Source: Winogradskyella vidalii (GTDB lineage: Bacteria; Bacteroidota; Bacteroidia; Flavobacteriales; Flavobacteriaceae). Taken from it: a stretch of DNA of 64,000 bases. The stretch's first letter is position 1; every line of letters starts with the position of its first letter. A model generated the notes under the pieces. It searched no databases. It was not told the origin of the DNA and saw only the letters and a program-made list of their open reading frames with translations. Position numbers and translations under genes: made by a program. The stretch covers positions 434,001-498,000 of the forward strand of contig NZ_JABFDG010000001.1 of NCBI RefSeq assembly GCF_013403955.1, read 5' to 3'. Below, in pieces: positions 8,059-18,084 of the stretch.

Positions 8059-8688
8059 TTAATTTTCTTTTTTGTCCTTTTTTAAGAACATGTTTTGTTT
8101 CATGAGTTTTAATCGTGTCCAAACTTTCTTATCGTAATTACGTTCTGTAGTTTTTGGAGCTTCAGTTTTTGCTGGGTCGTATAGCATGCCTGTGCATAGG
8201 CACATTTTTTGCTCGGTTCGGGTTAAAACGTCAAAGTTTTTACAAGTTTGGCAACCTTTCCAAAAGGATTGGTCATCGGTTAATTCTGAAAATGTAACCG
8301 GTTTATAACCCAGTTCGCTATTCATTTTTAAAACGGCTAATCCCGTAGTGATACTAAATATCTTTGCGTCTGGAAATTTAGCTCTAGAATGGTCAAAGAC
8401 CACTTTCTTAATTTGTTTAGCGAGACCTAGATTTCTAAAATCTGGATGAACAATTAAGCCAGAATTCGCTACAAAATTGCCATGTCCCCATTGTTCAATA
8501 TAGCAGAAGCCAGCAAATTTGTCGCCATCTAAGGCGATAACAGCATTCCCATTTTCTAATTTTTTAATAATGTATTCTGGCTCACGCTTTGCAATACCAG
8601 TACCTCTAACCTTAGCAGCTTCGGCAATAGTATTACATATGATTTCTGCGTAAATGCTATGGGATTTATCAGCAATAACAATTTTCAT
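8059..8688 (-). CDS. GNAT acyltransferase, probable N-acylglutamate synthase (ArgA substitute)
   Basis: First gene of the arginine operon, 209 residues. A GNAT fold is visible through motif A, VHPDFRNLGLAKQIKK (residues 80-95), with the acyl-CoA pyrophosphate loop RNLGLA. A C-terminal cluster C146-x2-C149 and C163-x-C165 looks like a small metal knuckle and is unusual for GNAT enzymes. No other gene here supplies the first step of the pathway, acylation of glutamate. The gene is only 5 bp from argG and shares its mRNA. I infer that it makes N-succinylglutamate (or N-acetylglutamate) from the acyl-CoA. The annotation is by family and context; no substrate can be read from sequence. Confidence 0.75.
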   Translation of the reverse strand: MKIVIADKSHSIYAEIICNTIAEAAKVRGTGIAKREPEYIIKKLENGNAVIALDGDKFAGFCYIEQWGHGNFVANSGLIVHPDFRNLGLAKQIKKVVFDHSRAKFPDAKIFSITTGLAVLKMNSELGYKPVTFSELTDDQSFWKGCQTCKNFDVLTRTEQKMCLCTGMLYDPAKTEAPKTTERNYDKKVWTRLKLMKQNMFLKKDKKEN

Positions 8689-8925
8689 TGTAATTGATTT
8701 TTTAATTATAATATGTTTTGATTTTTTGTTTTTGAAAGTAGAACCGGACTCACCTAAGTTCTATAAATAGAAGTCATACCCTTACGGGCGACGAGGGAAA
8801 AAGCGGCGTACTAAACTATGATTATCAGAAATGATAATTAGAGATTTAGAAATGTATTTTAAAGTTGAGTTGTACACAGGTATAAAGAATAAAATGACTA
8901 TAGAATTTGTTGCTAATTAGAAGAA

Positions 8926-8997
8926 TTAACAGCGGCGTTTTGCCTGGTCTAGACCTACTGGTCTGGGTGTTCTATATTTGTGTCGTTGTGTAAACAT
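8926..8997 (-). CDS. Arg-rich short ORF, possible leader peptide of the arginine operon
   Basis: A 23-codon ORF with ATG start, 238 bp upstream of the acyltransferase start and in the same direction. It contains 5 arginines (residues 5, 9, 12, 21, 22), ending KRRC-stop with the codon pair CGC CGC, which is uncommon in this AT-rich sequence. A second ORF (8782-8877, GTG start, 31 codons) ends VRRFFPRRP-stop with four clustered Arg codons. Either could sense charged tRNA-Arg, but no adjacent terminator was found, and Arg-rich reading frames can arise by chance in the GC-richer islands here. Confidence 0.25.
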   Translation of the reverse strand: MFTQRHKYRTPRPVGLDQAKRRC

Positions 8998-9035
8998 ACA
9001 TCTAAATTACATATTATATTTTAGATGGCCATTAA

Positions 9036-9088
9036 TTTGATAGTAAATTATTTAAAAAATATGAAATTCTAAATAATTTACCATCAAA
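9036..9088. repeat. Long AT-rich inverted repeat downstream of gapN
   Basis: Arms at 9036-9054 and 9070-9088 are 19 bp each with a single mismatch (TTTGATaGTAAATTATTTA against its complement), enclosing a 15-nt loop. It starts 34 bp after the stop of the minus-strand dehydrogenase gene. It may end transcription of that gene in either direction, although no clean T-run follows on the minus strand. A smaller TCTAAA/TTTAGA inverted repeat flanks it (9001-9024). Confidence 0.7.
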
Positions 9089-9121
9089 TTGTAAATATCA
9101 TATTGATTGAGCGTTTTTTGT

Positions 9122-10714
9122 TTAAAGAATATAGTCTGTACTCACAAAATTAGAGGCTCTAGAATCCATTAAGTCTTTCAGTATCGCATTGTTATAGTCG
9201 TTGTCTTTAGAAGCTACAAAAGTTCTAATTGAAAAAGAACGCAACGCATCGTGAACACTTAAGGTTGCAACTGCTGAATCTTTTCGACCTGTAAAAGGAT
9301 AGACATCCGGTCCACGTTGACAAGAACTATTAAGGTTTACACGACAAACTAAATTTACCAAAGTATCTATTAAAGGTGCTAAGGTTTTTACGTCTTTGCC
9401 AAATAAACTTACTTGCTGTCCATAATTAGATTCAGCCATATCATCTAAGGGTTCTTCAATATCAGAAAAAGGAACAATAGGAATTACCGGTCCAAATTGT
9501 TCTTCTTGAAACACACGCATGTCTTTGGTCACAGGATATAAAACAGCTGGAAAAATATAGTTCTCGGTAGTTTCACCCCCTTTAGTATTAATCACTTTTG
9601 CACCATTTTCGGTGGCATCGTCAATTAACTTTTGGATGTATAAGGGCTTATCTGGTTCTGGTAATGGTGTTAATTTGGCGCCATCTTCCCACGGATTACC
9701 AAATTTTAGGGCATCAACCTTTTCAGAAAAACGTTTGTTGAATTCTTCTACAATGTTTTCATGTACATATAATATTTTTAGAGCTGTACAACGTTGTCCA
9801 TTAAAAGAAGTTGCACCAGCAATACATTCGTCTATGGCTAAATCTAAATCAGCATCTGGTAAAACAATTGCTGGATTTTTAGCTTCGAGACCAAGTACTA
9901 ATCGTAATCGGTTACTTTTTGGATGTTGATTTTGTAAAGCATTGGCAGATTTACTATTTCCAATTAAAGCCAATACATCTATTTTTCCTGTTTGCATAAT
10001 TGGTGCAGCGACGGCTCTTCCTCTTCCGTAAATAATATTAACCGCACCTTTAGGAAAGCTATTCTGGAAAGCTTCAAGTAAAGGAGAAATTAATAAAACT
10101 CCGTGTTTAGCAGGTTTAAAAATCACTGTGTTTCCCATTATTAAAGCAGGAATCAGTAATGCAAATGTTTCGTTTAAAGGATAGTTATAAGGTCCTAAAC
10201 ACAGAACAACGCCCAATGGACCTCTTCTTATATGAGCATTAACACCAGAGTTTTTTTCAAACTTAGCGCTATCGCGGTCCATTTGTTTATAGTCTTCAAT
10301 GGTATCGTAAATATACTCTACAGTTCTGTCGAATTCCTTTTCAGAGTCTGGAAGATTTTTGCCGATTTCCCACATCAGAAGTTTTACAACTTCTTCACGT
10401 TTAGTCTTCATTTGCTCAACAAACTTTTCCATACAAGCAATTCGGTCAACCACTTTCATAGTAGGCCACAAGCCTTGTCCTTTATTGTAAGCAGAAACAG
10501 CAGCGTCTAAAGCATTGATAGCTTCTTTTTTACCTAAAGTAGGGATTGTTCCAAGAAGGGTAGGTTTGTAATCCTTCGTTGAAGAAATTGTAGAATAAAC
10601 TTCTGAGGTTTTTCCTCGCCATGGGATTAAAGCACCTCCCACTAAATAGGTGTTTTGGTTGACTAACTCTTTGATTTGAAATTGGTCTGGAATAGCTATA
10701 GATGTAGACGTCAT
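9122..10714 (-). CDS. gapN: NADP-dependent glyceraldehyde-3-phosphate dehydrogenase-like aldehyde dehydrogenase
   Basis: Aldehyde dehydrogenase superfamily protein of 530 residues. It has the substrate/cofactor channel motif GPYNYPLNE (174-182), the general-base glutamate E277 in [11 protein letters not shown] and the catalytic cysteine C309 in [10 protein letters not shown]. The [18 protein letters not shown] pattern resembles GapN, the non-phosphorylating enzyme that oxidises glyceraldehyde-3-phosphate to 3-phosphoglycerate while making NADPH. It lies 68 bp after ilvA on the same strand and might receive read-through from the ilv operon, for which NADPH supply would make sense; that link is inference. 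Other aldehyde substrates cannot be excluded. Confidence 0.8.
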   Translation of the reverse strand: MTSTSIAIPDQFQIKELVNQNTYLVGGALIPWRGKTSEVYSTISSTKDYKPTLLGTIPTLGKKEAINALDAAVSAYNKGQGLWPTMKVVDRIACMEKFVEQMKTKREEVVKLLMWEIGKNLPDSEKEFDRTVEYIYDTIEDYKQMDRDSAKFEKNSGVNAHIRRGPLGVVLCLGPYNYPLNETFALLIPALIMGNTVIFKPAKHGVLLISPLLEAFQNSFPKGAVNIIYGRGRAVAAPIMQTGKIDVLALIGNSKSANALQNQHPKSNRLRLVLGLEAKNPAIVLPDADLDLAIDECIAGATSFNGQRCTALKILYVHENIVEEFNKRFSEKVDALKFGNPWEDGAKLTPLPEPDKPLYIQKLIDDATENGAKVINTKGGETTENYIFPAVLYPVTKDMRVFQEEQFGPVIPIVPFSDIEEPLDDMAESNYGQQVSLFGKDVKTLAPLIDTLVNLVCRVNLNSSCQRGPDVYPFTGRKDSAVATLSVHDALRSFSIRTFVASKDNDYNNAILKDLMDSRASNFVSTDYIL

Positions 10715-10782
10715 AATTACTTGTTTTGTACAATTAAAATAAGTAATAAAGATACAAAAAAAGCACGGTTGAATTATGAGTT

Positions 10783-12051
10783 CTAGACTAAGAATTGAAA
10801 TAAATCAGGCTTGTCATTTAGATAATCTCCAAAGAAATTGTGAGTTTTCATTTTAGAGATTAAAGGTTCTAAATCTGATGGAGATTTTAATTGTAATCCT
10901 ACGACAGCAACATCATTTTCTCTGTTTACTTTTTTAGTGTATTCAAAATGGGTGATATCGTCCGTTGGTCCTAGAATATCAACTACAAAATCGCGTAAAG
11001 CACCTGCACGTTGCGGGAATTTTATAATAAAATAATGCTTTAGATTGGCATAGATTAAGGCACGTTCTTTTATTTCGGCCATTCTAGTGATATCATTATT
11101 GCTTCCACTAATAACACAAACAACATTTTTACCTTTGATTTCGTCGGCATATTGTTCTAAAGCCGATATGCTTAAAGCACCAGCAGGTTCTACAACAATA
11201 GCTTCTTTATTATAAAGGTCTAGTATGGTTTGGCATATTTGTCCTTCATCAACAGTAATAACATTTGATAAGTTTTCTTTACAGATTTCAAAATTTAAAT
11301 CACCAACACGTTTTACAGCAGCACCATCTACAAAATTTTGTATAGATTCTAATTTTGTGTTTTTGTTATTTTTTATGGATGTAAGCATCGAAGGTGCGCC
11401 TTTTGGCTCTACACCAATTATCTTAGTTTGTGGTGATAGAATTTTAAACACTGAGGATAGTCCGGAGGATAATCCGCCACCTCCAATAGGTACAAATACA
11501 TAATGTATAGGATGTATTTTAGATTGGTCTATAATTTCTAAACCTACCGTGGCTTGTCCTTCTATAACTTTTTCGTCATTAAACGGATGGATGAAGGTTT
11601 TGTTTAAACGTTCGCACTCTTCCATGGCAGCCTGATTAGCGTCATCAAATGTGTCGCCGACTAATACGACTTTGATATAATCCTCACCAAACATTTTTAC
11701 CTGTTCAATTTTTTGATTCGGTGTTGGTGAAGGCATAAAAATAGTGCCCTTTATTTTTAGAAGTTTGCAAGAGATAGCAACGCCTTGTGCATGATTTCCG
11801 GCACTAGCACATACAATTTCATTTTCAGTCTGAGTGGTACTTAAAGTTGAAATTTTATTATAAGCGCCACGAATTTTATAAGAGCGAACTTCTTGTAAAT
11901 CTTCTCTTTTAAAATACACATTGGCATCAAACAGTTTTGAGTATTGTGCATTTTTAATCAGTGGTGTAACGTGAGCGATACCTCTAAGTCTTTCGGCAGC
12001 AGCTTCAACGGCTTTAAGTGTAGGTTTGTATGTGGTTGTGGTGTCTTCCAT
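10783..12051 (-). CDS. ilvA: Threonine ammonia-lyase (threonine deaminase)
   Basis: PLP enzyme of 422 residues converting threonine to 2-oxobutyrate, the first step towards isoleucine. The Schiff-base lysine is K59 in [12 protein letters not shown], the glycine-rich phosphate loop is [11 protein letters not shown], and the C-terminal 80 residues ([18 protein letters not shown] onwards) form a single ACT-like regulatory domain, as in the shorter IlvA class. I chose the ATG at 12051; the longer frame begins with TTG inside a hairpin (12059-12074). It is the last ilv gene of the operon. Confidence 0.93.
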   Translation of the reverse strand: MEDTTTTYKPTLKAVEAAAERLRGIAHVTPLIKNAQYSKLFDANVYFKREDLQEVRSYKIRGAYNKISTLSTTQTENEIVCASAGNHAQGVAISCKLLKIKGTIFMPSPTPNQKIEQVKMFGEDYIKVVLVGDTFDDANQAAMEECERLNKTFIHPFNDEKVIEGQATVGLEIIDQSKIHPIHYVFVPIGGGGLSSGLSSVFKILSPQTKIIGVEPKGAPSMLTSIKNNKNTKLESIQNFVDGAAVKRVGDLNFEICKENLSNVITVDEGQICQTILDLYNKEAIVVEPAGALSISALEQYADEIKGKNVVCVISGSNNDITRMAEIKERALIYANLKHYFIIKFPQRAGALRDFVVDILGPTDDITHFEYTKKVNRENDVAVVGLQLKSPSDLEPLISKMKTHNFFGDYLNDKPDLFQFLV

Positions 12052-12058
12052 GCTAATT

Positions 12059-12122
12059 TTCTGCAAAGGCAGAACTCTCTTTAAATTAAAAAAATACCTG
12101 TCAGATTTTTAAGCCTGACAGG
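12059..12122. repeat. Palindrome and AAAG-loop hairpin between ilvC and ilvA
   Basis: The palindrome CCTGTCAG..CTGACAGG (12097-12122) begins 10 bp after the ilvC stop. The hairpin TTCTGC-AAAG-GCAGAA (12059-12074) lies 7 bp before the ilvA ATG. The order and spacing match the junctions of the arginine operon, so the arrangement is not restricted to one operon. Confidence 0.85.
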
Positions 12123-12132
12123 ATGATAATAG

Positions 12133-13638
12133 TTAAGCTAAGACAGATTCCTCAGCTTTTACGTCTTCAGATTTGATGACTTTCATGGCTGTCATTGCCG
12201 CACGTAAACGTTGGCCAACAGACTCAATAGGGTGATTTCTAATAGCGTCGTTCACTGCAATTAATTCTTTGTTATCAACACCTGTAGTTTCAGAGAATGA
12301 TTTTCCTATAATAGACGTGTCTACTGTTTTCATAAAATCAGTTAATAATGGTTTACAAGCATGGTCAAATAAATAACAACCATATTCAGCCGTATCAGAA
12401 ATGACACGATTCATTTCAAACAATTTCTTTCTAGCAATAGTGTTTGCAATTAAAGGTAATTCATGTAAAGATTCATAGTAAGCAGAATCTTCAATAATAC
12501 CTGCGCTTACCATGGTTTCAAAGGCTAATTCTACACCAGATTTTACAAAAGCGACTAATAATACACCGTGATCAAAATACTCTTGTTCGCTGATGTGGTC
12601 TGAGGTTAATGCTGTTTTTTCAAACGCCGTTTCTCCAGTTTCAGCTCTCCAAGTTAATAAGTTAACGTCATCATTTGCCCAGTCTTCCATCATGGTTTGA
12701 GAGAAGTGACCAGAAATGATATCATCCATGTGTTTTTCAAATAACGGACGCATAATGTCTTTTAATTCTTCTGATAGTTCAAAGGCTTTTATTTTAGCTG
12801 GGTTTGAAAGACGATCCATCATATTGGTAATACCACCATGTTTTAAGGCTTCTGTAATGGTTTCCCATCCATACTGAATTAGTTTTGCAGCATAACCAGG
12901 TTCGATTCCTTCTTCCACCATTTTATCGAAAGATAAAATAGCTCCTGTTTGTAATAAGCCACAAAGTATCGTTTGCTCGCCCATTAGATCTGATTTTACT
13001 TCTGCAATAAAAGACGACTCTAAAACACCCGCTTTATGACCACCGGTTGCAGCAGCATATGCTTTTGCTTGAGCCCAACCTTTGCCTTCTGGGTCATTTT
13101 CAGGGTGTACCGCTGTTAACGTTGGAACACCAAAGCCACGCTTGTATTCTTCTCTTACTTCTGTACCTGGACATTTTGGAGCTACCATAATAACAGTTAA
13201 ATCCTCACGGATTTTAGTGCCTTCTTCAACAATATTAAAACCATGTGAATAGCTCAATGTTGCGCCTTTTTTCATCAACGGCATTACGGCTTTTACAACA
13301 TTTGTATGTTGTTTATCTGGCGTTAAGTTTAATACAACATCAGCAGTAGGAATTAATTCTTCGTAGGTGCCAACTATAAACCCATTATCTGTTGCGTTTT
13401 TGTACGATGTACGTTTTTCTTCAATAGCTTGTGGTCTTAAGGCATACGAAATATCTAAGCCAGAATCACGCATATTTAAGCCTTGATTAAGACCTTGCGC
13501 GCCACAACCAACAATTACGATTTTCTTTCCCTTTAATGCATTTACGCCATCTTCAAATTCTGAAGCATCCATAAATCGGCATTTTCCTAATTGCTCTAAT
13601 TGTTCTCTTAATGGTAATGTGTTGAAATAATTTGACAT
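12133..13638 (-). CDS. ilvC: Ketol-acid reductoisomerase, class II (long form)
   Basis: NADPH- and Mg-dependent enzyme of 501 residues for the second common step to valine and isoleucine. It is the long enterobacterial-type class II: the nucleotide-binding [51 protein letters not shown] and a duplicated knotted C-terminal domain with [15 protein letters not shown] are visible. I start it at the ATG at 13638 ([13 protein letters not shown]), because the 16-residue upstream extension has no homology to the family. It lies between ilvN and ilvA. Confidence 0.96.
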   Translation of the reverse strand: MSNYFNTLPLREQLEQLGKCRFMDASEFEDGVNALKGKKIVIVGCGAQGLNQGLNMRDSGLDISYALRPQAIEEKRTSYKNATDNGFIVGTYEELIPTADVVLNLTPDKQHTNVVKAVMPLMKKGATLSYSHGFNIVEEGTKIREDLTVIMVAPKCPGTEVREEYKRGFGVPTLTAVHPENDPEGKGWAQAKAYAAATGGHKAGVLESSFIAEVKSDLMGEQTILCGLLQTGAILSFDKMVEEGIEPGYAAKLIQYGWETITEALKHGGITNMMDRLSNPAKIKAFELSEELKDIMRPLFEKHMDDIISGHFSQTMMEDWANDDVNLLTWRAETGETAFEKTALTSDHISEQEYFDHGVLLVAFVKSGVELAFETMVSAGIIEDSAYYESLHELPLIANTIARKKLFEMNRVISDTAEYGCYLFDHACKPLLTDFMKTVDTSIIGKSFSETTGVDNKELIAVNDAIRNHPIESVGQRLRAAMTAMKVIKSEDVKAEESVLA

Positions 13639-13743
13639 TGTTTTTGTTTTTTGAGAAAATAGAAGTGTGGAAAAGACAAAGGACACAATTAAAATGCATC
13701 ATTATGGTTTCTGTTTTCTATTCTCTTATTTTTTTTCTTTTTT

Positions 13744-14274
13744 TTAGTGTTGAAATGCTTGAAGCATTGTTGATATTTTCATTTCTTCTTTTGAAACTGA
13801 TACACGTCCGGAACGTGTAAATTGCATAATGCCAAAGACACTTAGTTCTCGGTGTAATAATTCTATTTCTTCCTTTTTGCCAGATTTTTCAAGAACAAAA
13901 AACTCTTTGTTAACCGTGACAATTCTTGCGTGACTTTCTTTTATTATATTCTGAATTTGACGTTCTTCAAATAATAATTCGGACTTAATCTTAAATAAAC
14001 AAGATTCTTGATAAATGATTTCTTCTTCGGTATGATAATAAGCCTTAATCACTTCGACTTGCTTTTCAATCTGACCAATGATTTTTTTCATTTGGGGTTC
14101 TGTAATGTTGACCACAATGGTAAATCTAGAGACGCCTTCAATTTCTGAAACTGACGTATTTAGACTTTCAATATTCATATGTCTTCGTTGGAATATGGCT
14201 GAAATTCTATTCAGTAATCCAATGTTGTTTTCCGTATAAATAGAAACGGTATATTGTATTATTTCAGTACTCAT
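13744..14274 (-). CDS. ilvN: Acetolactate synthase small (regulatory) subunit
   Basis: Regulatory subunit of 176 residues. The N-terminal ACT domain is clear (YTVSIYTENNIGLLNRISAIFQRR, with the GLLNRI effector loop). The C-terminal half is the usual second ferredoxin-like domain. It binds the large subunit from the gene immediately upstream and is expected to confer valine feedback inhibition. Between ilvB and this gene lies a hairpin with a T-run, so its expression may be lower than that of ilvDB. Confidence 0.92.
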   Translation of the reverse strand: MSTEIIQYTVSIYTENNIGLLNRISAIFQRRHMNIESLNTSVSEIEGVSRFTIVVNITEPQMKKIIGQIEKQVEVIKAYYHTEEEIIYQESCLFKIKSELLFEERQIQNIIKESHARIVTVNKEFFVLEKSGKKEEIELLHRELSVFGIMQFTRSGRVSVSKEEMKISTMLQAFQH

Positions 14275-14310
14275 TATCTTGATACTTTAGCTATCTGTTT
14301 TAATTTTTAG

Positions 14311-14337
14311 TTTCAAAAAACCTATTAGATAGGTTTT
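14311..14337 (-). terminator. Terminator-like hairpin inside the ilv operon (ilvB-ilvN gap)
   Basis: Stem AAAACCTAT / ATAGGTTTT (14317-14325 with 14329-14337), loop 3 nt, 9 bp, all paired. On the minus strand it is followed by a run of T residues to 14315. It begins 20 bp after the ilvB stop. The stem is mostly A-T, so termination is probably partial, which would set the ratio of ilvDB to ilvNCA. Confidence 0.55.
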
Positions 14338-14357
14338 ATGCTTTGAGCAGGCCTAGT

Positions 14358-16091
14358 TTACTCTAACCTTACATCAGAGACACTTGCTCCTGTTGGAATC
14401 ATTGGGAAAACATTATCTTCTTTTTCAACTCTAACCTCTAGGAAGTAAGGACCTTCACAGTCAATCATTTCTTTTACAGCCGCTTTTAAATCTTTTCGAT
14501 CAGTTACTTTTTTAGCATCAATATGATAGCCTTTAGCAATCGCAACAAAATCTGGATTTGTCATTTCGGTAGATGCATAACGCTTATCAAAAAACAACTG
14601 TTGCCATTGACGAACCATGCCAAGAAACTCATTGTTTAAAACCACAATTTTAACTGGCACACGTTGTTGGAAAATAGTCCCTAACTCTTGTATGGTCATT
14701 TGATAACCACCATCGCCTGCAATCATTACGACTTCTCGGTCTGGAGCTGCCATTTTTGCGCCAATTGCTGCTGGTAAGGCAAATCCCATAGTACCTAAAC
14801 CGCCAGAGGTAATATTACTTTTTGAAACATTAAAGTCGGCATAGCGACAAGCAATCATTTGGTGTTGACCAACGTCACTTACTACAGCAGCTTCACCTTT
14901 GGTTTGAAGGTTGATTTCGTTCAACACTTCTCCCATGGTTAAGCCTTCTTTTGTTGGGTGTAAATCGTTTTTTATGACTTTTTCATATTCAATTTTATAT
15001 AAGTCTTTAAATTTTTGATGCCAATCATTATGAGCGTTGGCATTAATTAAAGGTAAAAGCGATGCTAAACTTTCTTTAGCATTTCCTAAAACAGCCACAT
15101 CAGTTTTTACGTTTTTATCAATTTCAGCAGGGTCTATATCAAAGTGAATAACTTTGGCTTGTTTAGCGTATGTTGCTAAATTCCCCGTTACACGATCATC
15201 GAAACGCATACCTATGGCAATTAAAACATCGCACTCGTTGGTGAGTACATTAGGCGCATAATTACCATGCATCCCTACCATACCAACATTTAAAGGGTGT
15301 GACGTTGGAATAGCAGAAGCACCTAAAATAGTCCAAGCAGAAGGAATTCCTGCCTTTTCAATTAGGGCTTTAAATTCTTCTTCAGCTTTACCTAAGATGA
15401 CACCTTGACCCCAAACAATTAGAGGTTTTTTAGCATTGTTTATAAGTTCTGCTGCCGCAGTTAAGGTGTTTGCATCAGTTGCAGGAATAGGCTTATAGCT
15501 TCTAATGCCTGTGCATTTTTTATATTTGAAATCAAATTCTTCAAATTGAGCATCTTTAGTAATATCTACCAATACCGGACCTGGTCTTCCGCTTTTGGCA
15601 ATATAAAAGGCTTTAGCTAGAACTTCAGGAATTTGTGAAGCCTTTGTTATTTGGCAATTCCATTTGGTTACTGGCGTAGAGATACCCACAATATCAGTTT
15701 CTTGAAAAGCATCACTTCCTAACAAATGTGAGCCCACTTGGCCTGTAATACAAACCATAGGTGTGCTGTCTATTTGTGCATCTGCAATACCTGTGACTAA
15801 ATTGGTGGCTCCAGGGCCTGAAGTAGCCATACAAACCCCAACTTTTCCAGAAATGCGTGCATAACCTTGAGCAGCATGTGTAGCGCCTTGCTCGTGGCGT
15901 GTTAACACATGGTGAATTTTGTCTTGATACTTGTATAATTCATCGTAAACAGGCATAATGGCCCCCCCTGGATAACCATAAAGGATGTCTACACCTTCAG
16001 CCAATAAACATTTTATAATGGCTTCACTACCAGAAATACGTTCTGTAGTTTGTGTTTTTTGCGTTTCTTTTTTTGCTGTTTTTACTTCCAT
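14358..16091 (-). CDS. ilvB: Acetolactate synthase large (catalytic) subunit
   Basis: Thiamine-diphosphate enzyme of 577 residues making acetolactate or acetohydroxybutyrate from pyruvate and 2-oxobutyrate. The catalytic glutamate lies in the RHEQGATHAAQGYAR segment, FAD-binding region in the middle, and the ThDP motif GDGGYQMTIQELGT with the following NNEFLGMVRQWQ at the C-terminus. It is the third step-gene of the operon, followed by ilvN. The length is normal and no anomaly is visible. Confidence 0.96.
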   Translation of the reverse strand: MEVKTAKKETQKTQTTERISGSEAIIKCLLAEGVDILYGYPGGAIMPVYDELYKYQDKIHHVLTRHEQGATHAAQGYARISGKVGVCMATSGPGATNLVTGIADAQIDSTPMVCITGQVGSHLLGSDAFQETDIVGISTPVTKWNCQITKASQIPEVLAKAFYIAKSGRPGPVLVDITKDAQFEEFDFKYKKCTGIRSYKPIPATDANTLTAAAELINNAKKPLIVWGQGVILGKAEEEFKALIEKAGIPSAWTILGASAIPTSHPLNVGMVGMHGNYAPNVLTNECDVLIAIGMRFDDRVTGNLATYAKQAKVIHFDIDPAEIDKNVKTDVAVLGNAKESLASLLPLINANAHNDWHQKFKDLYKIEYEKVIKNDLHPTKEGLTMGEVLNEINLQTKGEAAVVSDVGQHQMIACRYADFNVSKSNITSGGLGTMGFALPAAIGAKMAAPDREVVMIAGDGGYQMTIQELGTIFQQRVPVKIVVLNNEFLGMVRQWQQLFFDKRYASTEMTNPDFVAIAKGYHIDAKKVTDRKDLKAAVKEMIDCEGPYFLEVRVEKEDNVFPMIPTGASVSDVRLE

Positions 16092-16173
16092 ACTTTTAAT
16101 GGATTTTAGAGCTAATGATAAATTGGCTCTTGCGTTTATTCAATCACTTTAAGCTCTTAGAGGCTTTTTTTTA

Positions 16174-17853
16174 CTAAAATTCGTCTGTCACACAGCCTTT
16201 ACTAGCTGATGAGACTGTTTTGGCATATTTATAGAGTACACCGCGCTCAAACTTTAATTCTGGTGCTTTCCATTTTTCGCGTCTTTTTTGAAGCACTGCT
16301 TCAGAGACTTCTAATGATATAGAATTGGTTTCAGCATCAATAGTAATAATATCACCATCTTCTACTACAGCAATTGTGCCGCCTTCTTGTGCTTCAGGTG
16401 TTATATGACCGACAACAAAGCCATGGGTTCCGCCTGAAAATCGTCCATCGGTAATTAAAGCCACATCTTTACCTAAGCCTGCGCCCATAATCGCTGCGGT
16501 AGGTTTTAGCATTTCTGGCATACCAGGGCCACCTTTAGGACCTTCGTATCTAATGACGACGACATCTCCTTTTTTAACTTTTCCATCTCTAATACCATCA
16601 TTAGCGGCATATTCGCCTTCAAAAACTTTAGCTTTTCCTCTAAAACATAGCCCTTCTTTTCCTGTGATTTTGGCCACACTACCTTCAGTAGCTAAGTTTC
16701 CATAAAGCATTCTAAGATGGCCTGAAATTTTAATTGGCTCTTCAATTGGTTTAATAACGTCTTGGCCTTCTTTTAAATCAGGGACATCTAATAAGTTTTC
16801 AGCAATCGTTTTTCCGGTTACAGTTAAACAATCACCATGAATTAATCCTTTTTTGAGTAAATATTTTAATACTGCTGGTATACCTCCAACCGTATGAACA
16901 TCTTCCATTAAGTATTTTCCACTTGGTTTTAAGTCGGCTAAAAATGGTGTGTTATCACTGATATCTTGAAAATCCTTTAGTGTAAAATCAATTTGAGCAG
17001 CTCTAGCAATAGCTAAAAAGTGTAATACGGCATTGGTTGAACCACCTAAAATGGTTACTAATCGCACCGCATTTTCGAGCGATTTTCTAGTGATTATATC
17101 TGATGGCTTTATATCTTTTTCTAATAAAACTCGTAACGCTTCACCCGCTTTTATAGATTCTTCTTTTTTAGCATCACTTAATGCAGGGTTAGACGAATTA
17201 AAAGGTAAGGTCATCCCTAAGGCTTCAATAGCAGAAGCCATTGTGTTTGCGGTGTACATTCCGCCACATGCACCAGCACCTGGACAAGCTTTTTCTACAA
17301 TGTTTTGATATTCTGTTTCGTCCATGGTCCCCGCAACTTTGCTTCCCCATGCTTCAAAAGCAGAAACAACATCTAATTTTTTTCCGTTATGACAGCCAGA
17401 ATCAATGGTGCCTCCATAAACTAAAATTGAAGGTCGGTTTAATCGAATCATAGCCATTAACGCACCAGGCATATTTTTATCACAGCCGACTACTGTTACT
17501 AAACCGTCATAACTCATTGCTTGGACAACGGTTTCCATAGAGTCTGCAATAATATCTCGAGACGGTAATGAGTAACGCATTCCAGGTGTTCCCATAGAAA
17601 TGCCATCACTTACTCCAATGGTATTGAATATTAAACCTACGATATCTTCGTTTTTAGTACCTTCTTTGACTAATTTAGCCAAGTCATTAAGGTGCATATT
17701 ACAAGGGTTTCCCTCGTAACCTGTACTTGCAATACCAACAATAGGTTTAAAGAAATCTTCTTTTGTTAATCCAATTGCGTGTAACATGGCTTGAGCAGCA
17801 GGTTGTGTTGCGTCTTGAGTTACGGTTTTACTGTATTTATTTAATTCGCTCAT
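16174..17853 (-). CDS. ilvD: Dihydroxy-acid dehydratase
   Basis: Iron-sulfur enzyme of 559 residues for the third common step of valine/isoleucine synthesis. Cysteines placed to bind the cluster are C51 (GNPCNMHL), C124 (VGCDKNMPG) and C196 in [16 protein letters not shown]; the C-terminal [15 protein letters not shown] motif is also present. It is the first structural gene of the operon and begins about 180 bp after the attenuator hairpin described below. The ATG at 17853 gives the standard N-terminus. Confidence 0.96.
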   Translation of the reverse strand: MSELNKYSKTVTQDATQPAAQAMLHAIGLTKEDFFKPIVGIASTGYEGNPCNMHLNDLAKLVKEGTKNEDIVGLIFNTIGVSDGISMGTPGMRYSLPSRDIIADSMETVVQAMSYDGLVTVVGCDKNMPGALMAMIRLNRPSILVYGGTIDSGCHNGKKLDVVSAFEAWGSKVAGTMDETEYQNIVEKACPGAGACGGMYTANTMASAIEALGMTLPFNSSNPALSDAKKEESIKAGEALRVLLEKDIKPSDIITRKSLENAVRLVTILGGSTNAVLHFLAIARAAQIDFTLKDFQDISDNTPFLADLKPSGKYLMEDVHTVGGIPAVLKYLLKKGLIHGDCLTVTGKTIAENLLDVPDLKEGQDVIKPIEEPIKISGHLRMLYGNLATEGSVAKITGKEGLCFRGKAKVFEGEYAANDGIRDGKVKKGDVVVIRYEGPKGGPGMPEMLKPTAAIMGAGLGKDVALITDGRFSGGTHGFVVGHITPEAQEGGTIAVVEDGDIITIDAETNSISLEVSEAVLQKRREKWKAPELKFERGVLYKYAKTVSSASKGCVTDEF

Positions 17854-18026
17854 AATTTTATTAAAGGCAAAATTGATTTAATGAATCTAAATTACTTTAT
17901 ATGAGTTGTTTTAGTAAAAGCATTCTTATAATTCATCTAAATTCAATTGTTGTAAGGTTGTGTTAAGTTATTGTTTTATAGTTGTTTAGGTCTATGTAAT
18001 TATGATGTTCAGATATTTGATTTTTT

Positions 18027-18062
18027 TATACAAAAAAAGCTTTCCCAATTAAAGGAAAGCTT
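18027..18062 (-). terminator. ilv attenuator (intrinsic terminator between leader peptide and ilvD)
   Basis: On the minus strand: stem AAGCTTTCC / GGAAAGCTT (18062-18054 with 18045-18037), 9 bp, 8-nt loop, followed at once by seven T. No gene ends here on this strand apart from the 24-codon leader ORF, whose stop is 22 nt upstream. Its 5' arm can also pair with the 3' end of the leader ORF (GAAGCTTA with TAAGCTTT), giving an antiterminator. These are the elements expected of ribosome-controlled attenuation. Confidence 0.85.
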
Positions 18063-18084
18063 AAATAAGTGATGTTTTATTTTA

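Larger units (their letters stand above)
8689..9121. promoter_or_regulatory. Leader region upstream of the arginine operon
   Basis: A gene-free stretch of 433 bp. On the minus strand it would be the 5' leader of the operon. It contains a hairpin with arms AGAAC/GTTCT (8740-8762), a short CCC-GTAA-GGG hairpin overlapping 8780-8790, an ATTATC..GATAAT hairpin (about 8822-8839), two Arg-rich short ORFs described separately, and the palindrome GGTCTAGACC (8946-8955). No clear TAnnTTTG promoter on the minus strand was found. No T-run follows the hairpin closest to the start codon, so an intrinsic attenuator is not proven. Confidence 0.4.

Noticed and set aside
8730..8830. Relic of a coding gene or mobile element with a basic peptide (GRRGKKRR) on the plus strand
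   Set aside because: Too short, interrupted by a stop and without a recognisable family.
8925..9000. Hydrophobic plus-strand short peptide (ending VWVFYICVVV)
   Set aside because: No ATG start, no conserved signals, and no downstream gene on that strand; it is the complement of the Arg-rich minus-strand ORF.
13639..13686. N-terminal extension of IlvC
   Set aside because: Sixteen additional residues have no match to the family; ATG at 13638 gives the usual N-terminus.
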